Shown in pieces: positions 24,417-33,593 of a stretch of DNA of 64,000 bases. Both the position numbers and the translations under genes were made by a program. How positions within the stretch are numbered: the stretch's first letter is position 1; every line of letters starts with the position of its first letter. The notes below the pieces were generated by a model that did no database searches, was not told where the DNA came from, and saw only the letters and a list, made by a program, of their open reading frames with translations. Source of the stretch: Natrinema salinisoli (GTDB lineage: Archaea; Halobacteriota; Halobacteria; Halobacteriales; Natrialbaceae); assembly GCF_020405205.1 (NCBI RefSeq), contig NZ_CP084469.1:2232001-2296000 (forward strand), written 5' to 3'.

Positions 24417-27113
24417 CTACTCCTCGAGTCGCTCCTGGAGCTCCTGGACTTTCGAGACGAGTTCGATCGGCGGCGTCGTGTTGACGTCGAGCGACTCGAG
24501 GTCCGCGAGGACTGCCTGGGCGTCGGGATCGATCGATTCGCCCTCGGCGTCGGGTTCCATCGGCCCCCCGTCGGTCGACGCCGCCTGCTCCTGTGGCTGC
24601 CCCTCGGCCTGCGCCTGCGTCTGCATCGTCCCGCTCCCCAGATCGAACACCGCCTGGACGGGCTCGCTCGAGGAACCGCCCTTCGCCTCGATGGCCTTCT
24701 CCTCGCGCAGGCGCTCGAGGACGTCTCTCGAACGGTCGACGACGGGGTCCGGAACGCCGGCAAGATCGGCGACGTGGATGCCGTAGCTCCGATCCGTGGG
24801 ACCGTCGCGGACCGTCCGGAGGAAGGTCACCTCTCCGTCCCGTTCGTCCGCCGCGACGTGGACGTTGGCGACGCGGGGGAGGTTCTCCGCGAGCCCGGTC
24901 AGTTCGTGGTAGTGCGTCGCGAAGAGCGTCTTCGCCTTCACTTCGTTGTGGAGGTACTCCGTCGCGGCCCAGGCGATCGAGATGCCGTCGTAGGTCGCAG
25001 TCCCACGTCCCACTTCGTCGAGGATGACAAGCGACTCCTCGGTCGCGGTGTGGAGGATGTTCGAGAGTTCGCTCATCTCGACCATGAACGTCGAGCGGCC
25101 CTGCGCGAGTTCGTCCAGCGCGCCGACGCGGGTGAAGATGCCGTCGACCACCCCGATCTCGGCCTCTTTCGCCGGAACGAAGCTCCCGATCTGGGCCAAC
25201 AGGACGATACAGGCGACCTGTCGCATATAGGTGGACTTCCCGGACATGTTGGGTCCAGTGACGACGAGGAAGCCGCGATCTTCGTCCATACGAACATCGT
25301 TCGGGACGAACTCCGTCGTCTGTTCGACGACCGGGTGCCGGCCCTGTTCGATTTCGAGCTGGTCGCCTCGATGCAGTTCCGGCTGAACCCAGCGGTTCTC
25401 GGCCGCGTGGGTCGCCAGACTCGCCAGCGCGTCGACCGTCGCCAGCGCCCGTCCGACGTTCTGCAGCAGCTCGGCCCGCGAAGCAACCTCGTCACGAAGC
25501 TCCTCGAAGAGTTCGTACTCGAGGTCACCGCGTCGCTCCTCGAGGCGCAGGATCTCGCGTTCTTTCTCCTCGAGTTCGTCGGTCGTGAAGCGCTTCGAGT
25601 TCTTCAGCGTCTTGAGCTCCTCGTAGTGGTCCGGGACGCCGTCGGCGGCGGACTTGCCGACCTGGATGTAGTAGCCGTCGGTCTTGTTCCGGTCGACGGT
25701 CACGTGGCTCAGGCCGTACTGTGATTTCTCCCGCTCGGCGAGCGTATCGAGCCACGATTTGATCTCCTCGTGGCGATCGATCACCTCGTCGAGGTCGTCG
25801 TCGTAGCCGTACTGGAGGAGTTCCCCCTGCGTCACCGTCGACGGCGGCTCCTCGGCGATGGCCGCCGCGAGCGTCTCCCGCAACTCCCGTGCGAGATCTC
25901 GATCCGGCCGGTCAACGATCCCCGAGAGCGGCGAGTCGGCGAGCTCCGGATTCGACGCGACGATATCGGCTACGGCGGGCAGGACCGCCAGCGTCTCCTG
26001 CACGGCGAGCAGATCCCGCGCGTCCGCGCTGCCGTGGGTCGCCTTCGACGCGAGTCGCGCCAGATCGTACGCCTCGTCGAGCGCGTCCTGAAGCTCGTCG
26101 CGGGCGAGCGCCGCCGTCGAGAGCGCGGCGACGCTCTCCTGGCGCTCCTCGAGAGTTGCGAGCGAGCGCCGCGGTCGCTGGAGCCACTCTTTCAACAGGC
26201 GGCCGCCGGCGCTGGTTTCGGTATGATCGATGGTGTCGAACAGCGACCCGTCGCGCTCGCCTTGCATTGTCTCGGTGAGCTCGAGGTTGCGCTGGGTGGT
26301 CGCGTCCAGCGTGACGTGATCGTCGCCGTGGTGGGCCTGAATTCGGGTCATCGAGGCGAGTACGCCAGCGCCGGTTTCCTCGACGTAGGAGAGGATCGCA
26401 CCGGCCGCTGCGATGGTGGGATCACCGACCGACAGCCGGTCGACGGTCTCGGTGCCGAAGTGGTCTCGGACCCCGTGATCCGCTCGCTTCGGCGCGAACG
26501 ATTCCGTCTCGTGAAGCGTGAGCGTCGCGTCGACTCGCTCTCTGATCTTGGTCAGCAGTTCGTCGTCGGATCGCACGTCGGGTCCCGGCAGCACTTCGAC
26601 CGGATCGAACCGGTACAGTTCAGTCAGCGCGTCGTCGGCGTCGGCGGCGTCCGCGACGAGGAACCGGCCGGTCGTCACGTCGGCGAACGCGAGGCCGTAC
26701 TCGGGTCCGTCCCCGCTCGAGCCGCCGGCGCTCCCGCCACCGTCGACGACCGCCGCGAGGTACTGGGCGTCGGCGTCGCTGGTTTCGAGGAGGGTCCCGG
26801 GCGTCACGACGCGGACGATCTCGCGAGCGTGGCCGGACTCCGTCTCGTACTGGTCGGCGACGGCGACGCGGTACCCCCGTTCGACGAGGGCCTTCAGGTA
26901 GGGCGTCAGGTCGTCGAGCGGCACGCCGGCCATGGGGTAGGAGGAGCCGTGGGAGGACTTCTGGGAGACTTTGAGATCGAGTTCGTCGCTGACCCGTTCG
27001 GCGTCCTCGCCGAAGAACTCGTAGAAATCGCCACACTGCATCGCCAACAGGTCGGCGTCGGTTCCCTCTTTCAGGGAGAAGAACTCTCCGACGATACCGG
27101 TCGCCTCGGTCAT
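24417..27113 (-). CDS. mutS: DNA mismatch repair protein MutS
   Basis: An 898-residue MutS of the mismatch-recognising MutS1 type. Domain I carries GDFYEFFGEDA, whose Phe30 and Glu32 are the Phe-x-Glu mismatch-reading pair. Connector, lever and clamp domains follow. The ATPase has Walker A TGPNMSGKSTYMRQ (near residue 620), Walker B VILDEVGRGTATYDG and the ATHYHEL switch. The C-terminal tail is acidic and Gln/Glu-rich and ends in a short coiled segment. I chose the ATG at 27113 (MTEATGIVGEFF) because homology begins there. It is paired in the region with mutL. Confidence 0.95.
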   Translation of the reverse strand: MTEATGIVGEFFSLKEGTDADLLAMQCGDFYEFFGEDAERVSDELDLKVSQKSSHGSSYPMAGVPLDDLTPYLKALVERGYRVAVADQYETESGHAREIVRVVTPGTLLETSDADAQYLAAVVDGGGSAGGSSGDGPEYGLAFADVTTGRFLVADAADADDALTELYRFDPVEVLPGPDVRSDDELLTKIRERVDATLTLHETESFAPKRADHGVRDHFGTETVDRLSVGDPTIAAAGAILSYVEETGAGVLASMTRIQAHHGDDHVTLDATTQRNLELTETMQGERDGSLFDTIDHTETSAGGRLLKEWLQRPRRSLATLEERQESVAALSTAALARDELQDALDEAYDLARLASKATHGSADARDLLAVQETLAVLPAVADIVASNPELADSPLSGIVDRPDRDLARELRETLAAAIAEEPPSTVTQGELLQYGYDDDLDEVIDRHEEIKSWLDTLAEREKSQYGLSHVTVDRNKTDGYYIQVGKSAADGVPDHYEELKTLKNSKRFTTDELEEKEREILRLEERRGDLEYELFEELRDEVASRAELLQNVGRALATVDALASLATHAAENRWVQPELHRGDQLEIEQGRHPVVEQTTEFVPNDVRMDEDRGFLVVTGPNMSGKSTYMRQVACIVLLAQIGSFVPAKEAEIGVVDGIFTRVGALDELAQGRSTFMVEMSELSNILHTATEESLVILDEVGRGTATYDGISIAWAATEYLHNEVKAKTLFATHYHELTGLAENLPRVANVHVAADERDGEVTFLRTVRDGPTDRSYGIHVADLAGVPDPVVDRSRDVLERLREEKAIEAKGGSSSEPVQAVFDLGSGTMQTQAQAEGQPQEQAASTDGGPMEPDAEGESIDPDAQAVLADLESLDVNTTPPIELVSKVQELQERLEE

Positions 27114-27360
27114 ACTCGGTGACTGTCCGTCCACCGCAAAAACCCTGCGGGATCCGCGGTGAAAGTGGTCGGTGACGATCGGGTCGGGCGGTGGAGCGAC
27201 GAGACCGACTCGAGGATCGACCTCGGAAGAGTCGAGCGGTGGCTACGGCGGTGGTCGCTCACCGACGACCGCGTCGGCACTGGTCGTTGCGCAACGACAG
27301 CAGCCGCTCGACCGCTGTGGACGACCGCGTCCGGGTTCGACCGGTCGCCGGCCGCCGGAC

Positions 27361-27690
27361 CTAGTACAGCGTTCCGCCGAGGGGCACCGACACGTCGTCG
27401 TCCGGCGACACGAGCACGGGATACCCCTCGTCGCTCGGGACGCCGATGGTCAGCGCCTCGGATTTGAAGCCGGCGATCCGCACCGATCCGAGGTTCGTCG
27501 CACAGAGTACCTGTCGACCGACGAGATCGGCGGCGTCGTAGTGGTGATCCAGCTGGCCGGCGGACTGGATCTCCTCGTCGCCGAGGTCGATCCACAGCTT
27601 GGTCATCTTCGGCTTCTCCGCTTCCGGGAACGATTCGGCCTCGATCACTTCGCCGACCTCGATCTCCACGTCGAACGGACTCTCGACCAT
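27361..27690 (-). CDS. tRNA-binding (EMAP/CsaA-like) domain protein
   Basis: A 109-residue stand-alone OB-fold of the tRNA_bind family found in CsaA and at the end of methionyl-tRNA synthetase. Visible motifs are EIEVGEVIEAESFPEAEKPKM (in two parts), LWIDLGDEE, and LVGRQVLCATNLGSVRIAGFKSEAL (in two parts). These proteins bind tRNA or act as export-type chaperones; the exact role in haloarchaea is uncertain. The ATG at 27690 begins the fold; upstream in-frame sequence is not conserved in character. The 227 bp between this gene and mutS show no other gene. Confidence 0.83.
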   Translation of the reverse strand: MVESPFDVEIEVGEVIEAESFPEAEKPKMTKLWIDLGDEEIQSAGQLDHHYDAADLVGRQVLCATNLGSVRIAGFKSEALTIGVPSDEGYPVLVSPDDDVSVPLGGTLY

Positions 27691-27794
27691 GTGCCCCGAT
27701 ATTCCCGCACCGAAAATTAGGTGTCGGTTCCCGAGTCGGCGGGTCCGGCAGGGGTATATGATGCGCGCCGTGGTAGGAGCCACCGACTCCAGCC

Positions 27795-28565
27795 ATGTCA
27801 GATCCTCGCGATCATCGTGTGCTGATCCCGGTCGACGTCCTCGAGGGCCAGACCGTGCCGGCGACCATCGTCGACGCGTTCGCTTCGATCCCGGTCGTCC
27901 TGCTCGCCTATCGCGAACTCCCGGATCAGACCGGAACCGATCAGGCGCGCGAGCAGTACGGCGACCGCGTGCGGGCCGAAGTCGACGAGCTCCGGGCGGT
28001 GTTCGAAGACGCCGGCTGTGACGTCACGACGCGAGTCGCGTTCACCCACGATCGCCTGAAGACGTTCGAACGCGTCGCCGTCGACGAATCGTGCGACGCC
28101 GTCCTGTTGCTCAACCCGGCACCCGTCCTCGAGACGGTGCTCGTCGCGATCCGAAGCGACGTCAACGTCCGGCACATCGCTCGACTGCTCCACACGATCC
28201 TCTCCGGGACGGCCCTCGAGCTGACCCTCCTCCACGCCGCATCGGACGAGGAGGGCCGCGATGCGGGGACGGAACTGCTCGAAACGGCGCGCTCGGAACT
28301 GGTCGCTGCCGGCGTCGATGCGGATCGAATCGACACCACGGTCGTCGTCGACGACTCGCCGACGGACGCCATTCTCGAGGCCGCGGCCGACCACGACCTC
28401 CTCGTCGCGGGCGAGAGCCGCCCGTCGATCCGTCGCTTCGTCTTCCGCGATCGCGCCGAACGGCTGGCCCGCCGGACGGTCGATCCGGTGCTCGTGGTTC
28501 GCGGGGAGTACCTCGAGTCGGACGACGGCCACGAGGAAGCGGTCGACGGCGAGGGCGACGAATAG
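27795..28565 (+). CDS. Universal stress protein, double-length type
   Basis: A 256-residue UspA-superfamily protein. The N-terminal half starts HRVLIPVDVLEGQTV and the C-terminal half ends DHDLLVAGESRPSIRRFVF, then RTVDPVLVVRG, the usual last strand. A degenerate first half and a better second half suggest two tandem Usp folds. It is convergent with a related Usp gene at 28581, only 15 bp apart stop to stop. Partner of the permease operon by neighbourhood; ligand binding is unproven. Confidence 0.8.
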   Translation: MSDPRDHRVLIPVDVLEGQTVPATIVDAFASIPVVLLAYRELPDQTGTDQAREQYGDRVRAEVDELRAVFEDAGCDVTTRVAFTHDRLKTFERVAVDESCDAVLLLNPAPVLETVLVAIRSDVNVRHIARLLHTILSGTALELTLLHAASDEEGRDAGTELLETARSELVAAGVDADRIDTTVVVDDSPTDAILEAAADHDLLVAGESRPSIRRFVFRDRAERLARRTVDPVLVVRGEYLESDDGHEEAVDGEGDE

Positions 28566-28580
28566 CGAACGGCCGGACGA

Positions 28581-29297
28581 TCAGTCGCGACGCTCGACCG
28601 CATCCTCGGGTTCCTCGAGCCTCCGAACGACGAGCACCGGCCCGACCGATTCCGCGGCGACCCGTTCGGTTTCCTCTCCGAAGACGAGCGAGCGGAGGGA
28701 CGGCGCCTGTTCGCCCATGACGATCGCGTCGTGGTCGACCGCGGCTTCGACGAGCGACTCGAACGCGGGGTCGTCGCCCGCGAGTTCGATGCCCACGTCG
28801 ATACCGCGCTCGGAGAGGGTCCGGGCGGCCGCCTCGAGTACGTCCCGACCTTCGGCTTCGTCGTCGGTCGCGAGAAAGAGCGTGACGCCGATATCGCGGT
28901 CGGCGACGAGTTCGGCGGCGAACGAGCAGAGCCGATCGACGGCGACGTCACCCGTCAGCGTCACGAGGAGGCGATCAACCGGCCCGGTCACGCCCGTGAT
29001 GGCGTAGGCGTCGGCCCCCGTCTCCGCGGCGACGCGATCGATCGACTGTTCTCGGTCGTGGGTGAACACGAGACGGTGGTCGGCGCGTCCGCCGGCCGTC
29101 TCGAACTCCGCCGTGAGGTCGACGAGGGCGTCGGTCGCCCGCTCCTCGTACTGGAGTCGCGCCTGGTCCGGCGGCGTCTGCTCGGGGAGGACGTGGTACC
29201 CCAGTACGGTCACGTCCATCGGTGCGAGCAGCGTCGTCAGCCCGGTCGCAACCGATTCTCCCTCGAGTATCGCCAGCGGAACGAGGACGCGCGTCAT
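28581..29297 (-). CDS. Universal stress protein linked to an APC permease
   Basis: A 238-residue UspA-superfamily protein, starting TRVLVPLAILEGESVATGL and ending AVDHDAIVMGEQAPSLRSLV, then ESVGPVLVVRR. It is clearly related to the neighbour at 27795 (LEGQTV/LEGESV, HDLLVAGE/HDAIVMGE). Its ATG overlaps the stop of the APC permease by one base (TGATG), so the two are translationally coupled. Haloarchaeal permeases often carry or neighbour Usp domains that may modulate transport according to nucleotide status. Confidence 0.83.
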   Translation of the reverse strand: MTRVLVPLAILEGESVATGLTTLLAPMDVTVLGYHVLPEQTPPDQARLQYEERATDALVDLTAEFETAGGRADHRLVFTHDREQSIDRVAAETGADAYAITGVTGPVDRLLVTLTGDVAVDRLCSFAAELVADRDIGVTLFLATDDEAEGRDVLEAAARTLSERGIDVGIELAGDDPAFESLVEAAVDHDAIVMGEQAPSLRSLVFGEETERVAAESVGPVLVVRRLEEPEDAVERRD

Positions 29298-30718
29298 CAG
29301 AGTGCCCCCTTCAGTTTCACGTCGCGAGCGTAATAGGCGTACCAGCCGGCGGCCGCGACCATGATCGCGATTCCGGTGAGCTGTGAGACGGGCTGCATGA
29401 ACCCGATCAGGGCGAAACTGGCGATCGCACCGATCGCCGGAACGGCCGGGTAGCCCGGCACCCGGAAATCGGGCTCGTACCACTCCGGCTCGTCTCGGCG
29501 CAGCGCGAGCAGCGCCACGCAGATCAGTCCGTACATGATGAGGTGGAGGAACGAGGCGACCTCCGCGAGGAGTTCCACGCGGCCGGTCGCGACCAGGACG
29601 AGGATCGGCCCGCCGGCCAGCCCAAGCGCGACGTGTGGCGTGCCGTATCGGAGGTTGATGCGGCTTGCCCACCGCGGTAACAGGGCGTCGCGAGAGACGG
29701 CGTAGATGGCGCGGGACGTGCTGAGAACTGACGCGTTGGCGCTGGACATCGTCGCGAGCAGCCCGCCGAAGACGATCGCGAACGCGCCGATCGGGCCGAG
29801 GTAGTGGCGGCCGACGTCGACCATCGCCGTCTCGCCGAACTCGGCGAGCTGGTCGCTCCCGAACGCGCTCGTCGCGACGAAGATGGTCACCACGTAGAGG
29901 ACGCCGACGATGAGCACCGAGCCGACGATCGACAGCGGCAGGTTCCGACCGGGATCTTTCATTTCCCCGGCGACGGTCGCGATCTGCGCGAAGCCGAGAT
30001 ACGACGTGAACACGAGCGCCGCCGTCGTCAATATGGGCATCGTGCCGAACGGTGCGAACCGCTCGGGAGCCGCCGGGTCGCCGATCAGTCCCACCGCATC
30101 GAGGCCGCCATACCCGAGAAAGAAGATCAGGATCGAGAGCAACAAGACGACGATCCCGTTCTGGAGCTTCGCCGCGTTTTCCGTTCCCGTCGCGTTGAGT
30201 ACGGTAAAGCCGGCGCCGAACAACAGCGCCAGCGGAATGACGAGACCGTTGCCGACCGCGATCCCGACTTCGGCGAGCGTATCGACGGCGTAGTAGCCGA
30301 AGCCGACGAGATAAAACGCCGTCGCGAACACCAGTCCGAACCACAGCGATAGCCCGACGACCGCGCCGGCGAGCGCGCCTAAGCCGCGAGAGATGAAATA
30401 ATAGCCGCCGCCGCTTTTCGGCATCGCCGTCGCGAGTTCGGCGGTCGGGAGCGCGACCAACAGCGCCACGATCGCACCGATGCCGAACGACGCCGCCGCG
30501 GCCGGTCCGGCACGACCGGCCGCCAGCCCCGGGAAGACGAAAATACCCGCACCGATCATCGTTCCGATTCCGATGGCGAGCCCGCCGGTAAGCCCGAGCG
30601 TCCGCTCGAGTTCGGCGCCGTCGGTGATCGTCGCGTCGTCCGTCTCGACCGTCGGTTCGACCTGCGGGGACTCCCCCTCGATGTTGGCGCCAGCCGCCGC
30701 CGACGGCCCGCTTTCCAT
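29297..30718 (-). CDS. APC-superfamily amino acid permease
   Basis: A 473-residue membrane protein with about twelve TM helices. The APC signature opens TM1: [20 protein letters not shown], in which GTMIGAGIF is the unwound substrate-binding segment. The conserved TM6-7 region ([20 protein letters not shown], then [11 protein letters not shown]) is also intact. The hydrophilic N-terminal 40 residues are acidic. It is the first gene of an operon with the Usp gene at 28581. Likely substrate is a cationic or neutral amino acid; this is not determinable from sequence. Confidence 0.88.
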   Translation of the reverse strand: MESGPSAAAGANIEGESPQVEPTVETDDATITDGAELERTLGLTGGLAIGIGTMIGAGIFVFPGLAAGRAGPAAAASFGIGAIVALLVALPTAELATAMPKSGGGYYFISRGLGALAGAVVGLSLWFGLVFATAFYLVGFGYYAVDTLAEVGIAVGNGLVIPLALLFGAGFTVLNATGTENAAKLQNGIVVLLLSILIFFLGYGGLDAVGLIGDPAAPERFAPFGTMPILTTAALVFTSYLGFAQIATVAGEMKDPGRNLPLSIVGSVLIVGVLYVVTIFVATSAFGSDQLAEFGETAMVDVGRHYLGPIGAFAIVFGGLLATMSSANASVLSTSRAIYAVSRDALLPRWASRINLRYGTPHVALGLAGGPILVLVATGRVELLAEVASFLHLIMYGLICVALLALRRDEPEWYEPDFRVPGYPAVPAIGAIASFALIGFMQPVSQLTGIAIMVAAAGWYAYYARDVKLKGAL

Positions 30719-30814
30719 ACGATACCACGACTCGGGCCAGCGTGTTAGTACTACTTCACGTTCGACTGATTGTCATCGAGACGATACCGAAACTGCCGAA
30801 CGGCCTCGAGCGAG

Positions 30815-31789
30815 CTATTCGATTCGGTCCGCGGCCAGCAGCGTCAGGCTCTCGTCCTCGTCGTCGGCCGCGTTCGGAACCGCGAGCATTACTTCCTCGA
30901 TCCCGACATCGACGTACTCCGCGAGGCAGTCGCGAACTTCGTCGGGCGTTCCCGTCGGTGCCGTCTCGAGGTATCCCGAGAGGAAGAACTCCCGCGGTTC
31001 GGCAGGGCCGTCAGGCAGGAACTCGGACCGGAACGCCTCGCGCTTTTCCTCGGCCGCCGCGGTCGTCTCGCCGACGAAGACGAACAGCTCGGCGGACTTC
31101 CGGATCTCGTCGTAGCGCTCCTCGCTCTCGCAGTGTTCCCGGAGGACGTCGAGTTTCTCCGCAAACCCGTCCGGCTCGAGCGTCCCGTAATTCCAGCCGT
31201 CCGCGAGCTCGGCGGTGTAACGTAGAGTGAAGTCCTCGCCGCCGCCGCCGATCCAGATCGGCGGATGGGGCTCTTGGACGGGCTGGGGTTCACAGAACGC
31301 CTCCTCGAGGTCGACGTCGAGGTGTTCGCCCTCGTGGCTGTACGTCTCCTCGGTCCAGAGCCCCCGTACGATCTCGATCGTCTCGGCGAGGCGGCGGAGC
31401 CGTTCGGCCGGCGGTTCCCGGAACTCGTAGCCGAAGCGGTCGTACTCGTCGGCGTACCAGCCGCCGCCGAGTCCCAGCTCGAGCCGCCCGTCGCTCAGCC
31501 GATCGACCGTCGCGGCCATCTTCGCGAGCAGCGCCGGATGGCGGTACGACTGGCTGGTGACGAGCGTGCCGAGTCGCACGCGGTCGGTCGCTTCGGCGAC
31601 CGCACTCAGGGTCGTCCAGCACTCCTGTGTCGCCCGACGCGGATCACCGATCCACGACTGGAAGTGGTCCTCGAGCCAGACCGCGTCGTAACCGAGCGCT
31701 TCGGCCTCGAGTGCGGTGTCCCGAACCGTCTCGACGTCGGTCCCGTACTGCGGGAGGACGATTCCGACGTCGAGGTCGGTGACAGTCAT
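30815..31789 (-). CDS. LLM-class F420-dependent oxidoreductase
   Basis: A 324-residue luciferase-like (LLM) TIM-barrel oxidoreductase. Hallmarks are the start DVGIVLPQYG, EALGYDAVWLEDHF (about 28-41), RVRLGTLVTSQSYRHPALLA and DGRLELGLGGGWYADEY. This subgroup normally uses coenzyme F420, which haloarchaea make. The substrate is unknown. Its ATG overlaps the stop of thiDN by 4 nt (ATGA), so it is the second gene of a coupled pair with thiamin biosynthesis; whether it takes part in thiamin metabolism is open. Confidence 0.86.
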   Translation of the reverse strand: MTVTDLDVGIVLPQYGTDVETVRDTALEAEALGYDAVWLEDHFQSWIGDPRRATQECWTTLSAVAEATDRVRLGTLVTSQSYRHPALLAKMAATVDRLSDGRLELGLGGGWYADEYDRFGYEFREPPAERLRRLAETIEIVRGLWTEETYSHEGEHLDVDLEEAFCEPQPVQEPHPPIWIGGGGEDFTLRYTAELADGWNYGTLEPDGFAEKLDVLREHCESEERYDEIRKSAELFVFVGETTAAAEEKREAFRSEFLPDGPAEPREFFLSGYLETAPTGTPDEVRDCLAEYVDVGIEEVMLAVPNAADDEDESLTLLAADRIE

Positions 31790-33147
31790 TTCGCTACCTC
31801 GGTCTCCAGCGCCAGCGTTCGATCCGCGAGCGTCTCCGGATCGGCGGCGACGAGTTTCACGAGCGACTCCTTGCCGACCTCGCCGCGATCGACGACTGCG
31901 ACCGGCGGCTCATCGCGGTCGGCGAAGGCCTGCCGGGCTCCCCAGCCCATCGTGCTCCCCTCGGTTTCCCTGATCTCGTCGGGTTGTTCGCTGCGGTCGT
32001 ACTCGGCGACCGGCCACTCGAGCGCCTCGAGCGCCGCCTCGACGTCCGCGTCGAACCGGCAGTTGACCGCGAACCGTAGGTCGGGGACGAACTCCCGCGC
32101 CGACAGGAGGAATCTGGCGACGTGGCTCGAGGCCCCGAAGCGAACGCCGCGGTTCGGCTGGACGCCCGAGAGCGTCCGCGTGATCCGACCTTCGACGGCG
32201 GCGGTTTCGGCGACGGATTCGGCGTAGGGAGTCGCCCCGACCACGTTCATCCCGACCTCGGGAACGAGCGCAGAGACGTCGGCGTCGACGAACCGATCGA
32301 CGACCGCCTGGACTTCTTCGGCGGTCGGCTCTCGAGCGGCCTCGTTTCGCAGCGTGACCATGTGGTTGACCGCGCCGTGGCCCTCGCCGACGTCGTAGTA
32401 GTAGCGCACCGCGCGAGCGAGGAAGTCGGTCGCGCCCTCGACCGCGGTCTCGAGCGGTTCGCCCGTCGCGAGGCGGGCCGTGATCGCGGCGGCGAGGGCA
32501 CAGCCGGAGCCGTGGGTCGCGTCCGTCCCGATGCGGGGGTGTTCGAACGCCCGAACGGTGTCGCCAGTGACGAGCACGTCTGTGACTGTCTCTCCCGGGA
32601 CGTGGCCTCCCTTCACGAGAACCGCATCGACGCCCGTCTCGAGGATCGCCTCGCCGGCCTCCCGGGCGCGTTCCTCGTCAGTCACCGCGACGTCGGTCAG
32701 TACTTCGGCCTCGTCGACGTTCGGCGTCGCCAGCGTCGCCTCGCCGAGCAGGTCCTCGTAGGCGCGTTCGGCCTCGGGTTCGAGCAACCGGTCGCCCGAG
32801 GTCGCGACCATGACGGGGTCCACGACGAGCGGGAAGTCGAACCCGCGGGCGCGGTCTGCCACGGTTTCGATGACCTCGGTCGTCGCGAGCATCCCGGTCT
32901 TCGCCCCGCCGACCGCGAAGTCGTCGGTGACGGCCTCGAGTTGGGCTTCGATCTCTTCGACGGGCAAGACGTGCGAGGACTGGACGCCGCGGGTGTTCTG
33001 GGCGGTGACGGCGGTGATCGCCGAGGTTCCGAAGACGCCGTGGGCGGCCATCGTGGCGAGGTCGGCCTGGATCCCTGCGCCGCCGCCGGAGTCGCTGCCC
33101 GCGATCGTCAGCGCGACCGGCCGGCTGTCGGGTGCTGGTGTTCTCAT
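31786..33147 (-). CDS. thiDN: Fused HMP/HMP-P kinase and thiamin-phosphate synthase (ThiD-ThiN)
   Basis: A 453-residue bifunctional thiamin enzyme. Residues 1-265 are ThiD, a ribokinase-fold kinase phosphorylating hydroxymethylpyrimidine and its phosphate: [32 protein letters not shown] and [16 protein letters not shown]. Residues about 275-453 are ThiN, the archaeal thiamin-phosphate synthase unrelated to ThiE ([36 protein letters not shown]). The fusion is common in archaea. A TATA-like TTAGTATAACC lies about 25-30 bp before the ATG, which implies a leaderless mRNA. Translation is coupled to the downstream oxidoreductase. Confidence 0.92.
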   Translation of the reverse strand: MRTPAPDSRPVALTIAGSDSGGGAGIQADLATMAAHGVFGTSAITAVTAQNTRGVQSSHVLPVEEIEAQLEAVTDDFAVGGAKTGMLATTEVIETVADRARGFDFPLVVDPVMVATSGDRLLEPEAERAYEDLLGEATLATPNVDEAEVLTDVAVTDEERAREAGEAILETGVDAVLVKGGHVPGETVTDVLVTGDTVRAFEHPRIGTDATHGSGCALAAAITARLATGEPLETAVEGATDFLARAVRYYYDVGEGHGAVNHMVTLRNEAAREPTAEEVQAVVDRFVDADVSALVPEVGMNVVGATPYAESVAETAAVEGRITRTLSGVQPNRGVRFGASSHVARFLLSAREFVPDLRFAVNCRFDADVEAALEALEWPVAEYDRSEQPDEIRETEGSTMGWGARQAFADRDEPPVAVVDRGEVGKESLVKLVAADPETLADRTLALETEVAK

Positions 33148-33163
33148 ACGAAAGGGTATTCTC

Positions 33164-33174
33164 GGGTTATACTA
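33164..33174 (-). promoter_or_regulatory. TATA box of the thiDN operon
   Basis: On the minus strand TTAGTATAACC lies with its centre about 25 bp before the thiDN ATG at 33147. That is the spacing of an archaeal TATA box to a start at or next to the ATG, so the transcript should be leaderless. No room remains for a riboswitch in the 5' region. Confidence 0.5.
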
Positions 33175-33215
33175 AGCGGTGATGGTCAGCGACGCTGAGA
33201 GTCCGACGCTTGCTA

Positions 33216-33530
33216 CCTGCGGTGGCGCGTGCGGAGCCGCAGTGAGTGGATAACGAACTGCGGCTCAAACCCACGCGAGGGATGAGCGAGTGAACACGGT
33301 GAACGAGCGAATCGGCTGGGGAGGGAGTGGTACCCATTGAAGCCACGTCAGTGGGAAAGCCACGGCCGGTTATGGCCCGCCACTCCTGCTGGGAACACGG
33401 AGAGCCACGCCCTCCCCAGCCGATTTCTACTCACGGACGCGAAGCGTCCGTTCGTATGGTTCGCGGGACCGAAGGTCCCGCGCTAACGCTCACGCCTCCG
33501 GCGTTCGCTCATCGCGACTCCGCACGCGCC
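33216..33530. repeat. Hairpin-rich dispersed intergenic repeat, copy 2 (inverted dimer)
   Basis: A 315-bp relative of the element at 14611-14856. The left part (33216-33315) follows copy 1 in direct orientation, from CCTGCGGTGGCGCG to CGGCTGGGGAGGG. The right part (33394-33530) is the same element inverted. It keeps the 9-bp stem CGCGGGACC/GGTCCCGCG (33462-33482, loop gaa) and the 8-bp stem ACGGACGC/GCGTCCGT (33433-33451, loop gaa). Compared with copy 1 the stems differ in base but not in pairing. It fills the gap between thiDN and the AIR-synthase-like gene, and no gene is present. Confidence 0.7.
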
Positions 33531-33593
33531 ATCGCATACCGGCCGGACGGACTGAAACAGCTCGAGTCCGTCGACACCGGTTCATTCGATCAG

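Noticed and set aside
33148-33215. TPP riboswitch before thiDN (a CTGAGA string is present)
   Set aside because: The string is on the opposite strand to thiDN and the second TPP-binding half is absent. The TATA box also sits too close to the ATG to leave room for a riboswitch.
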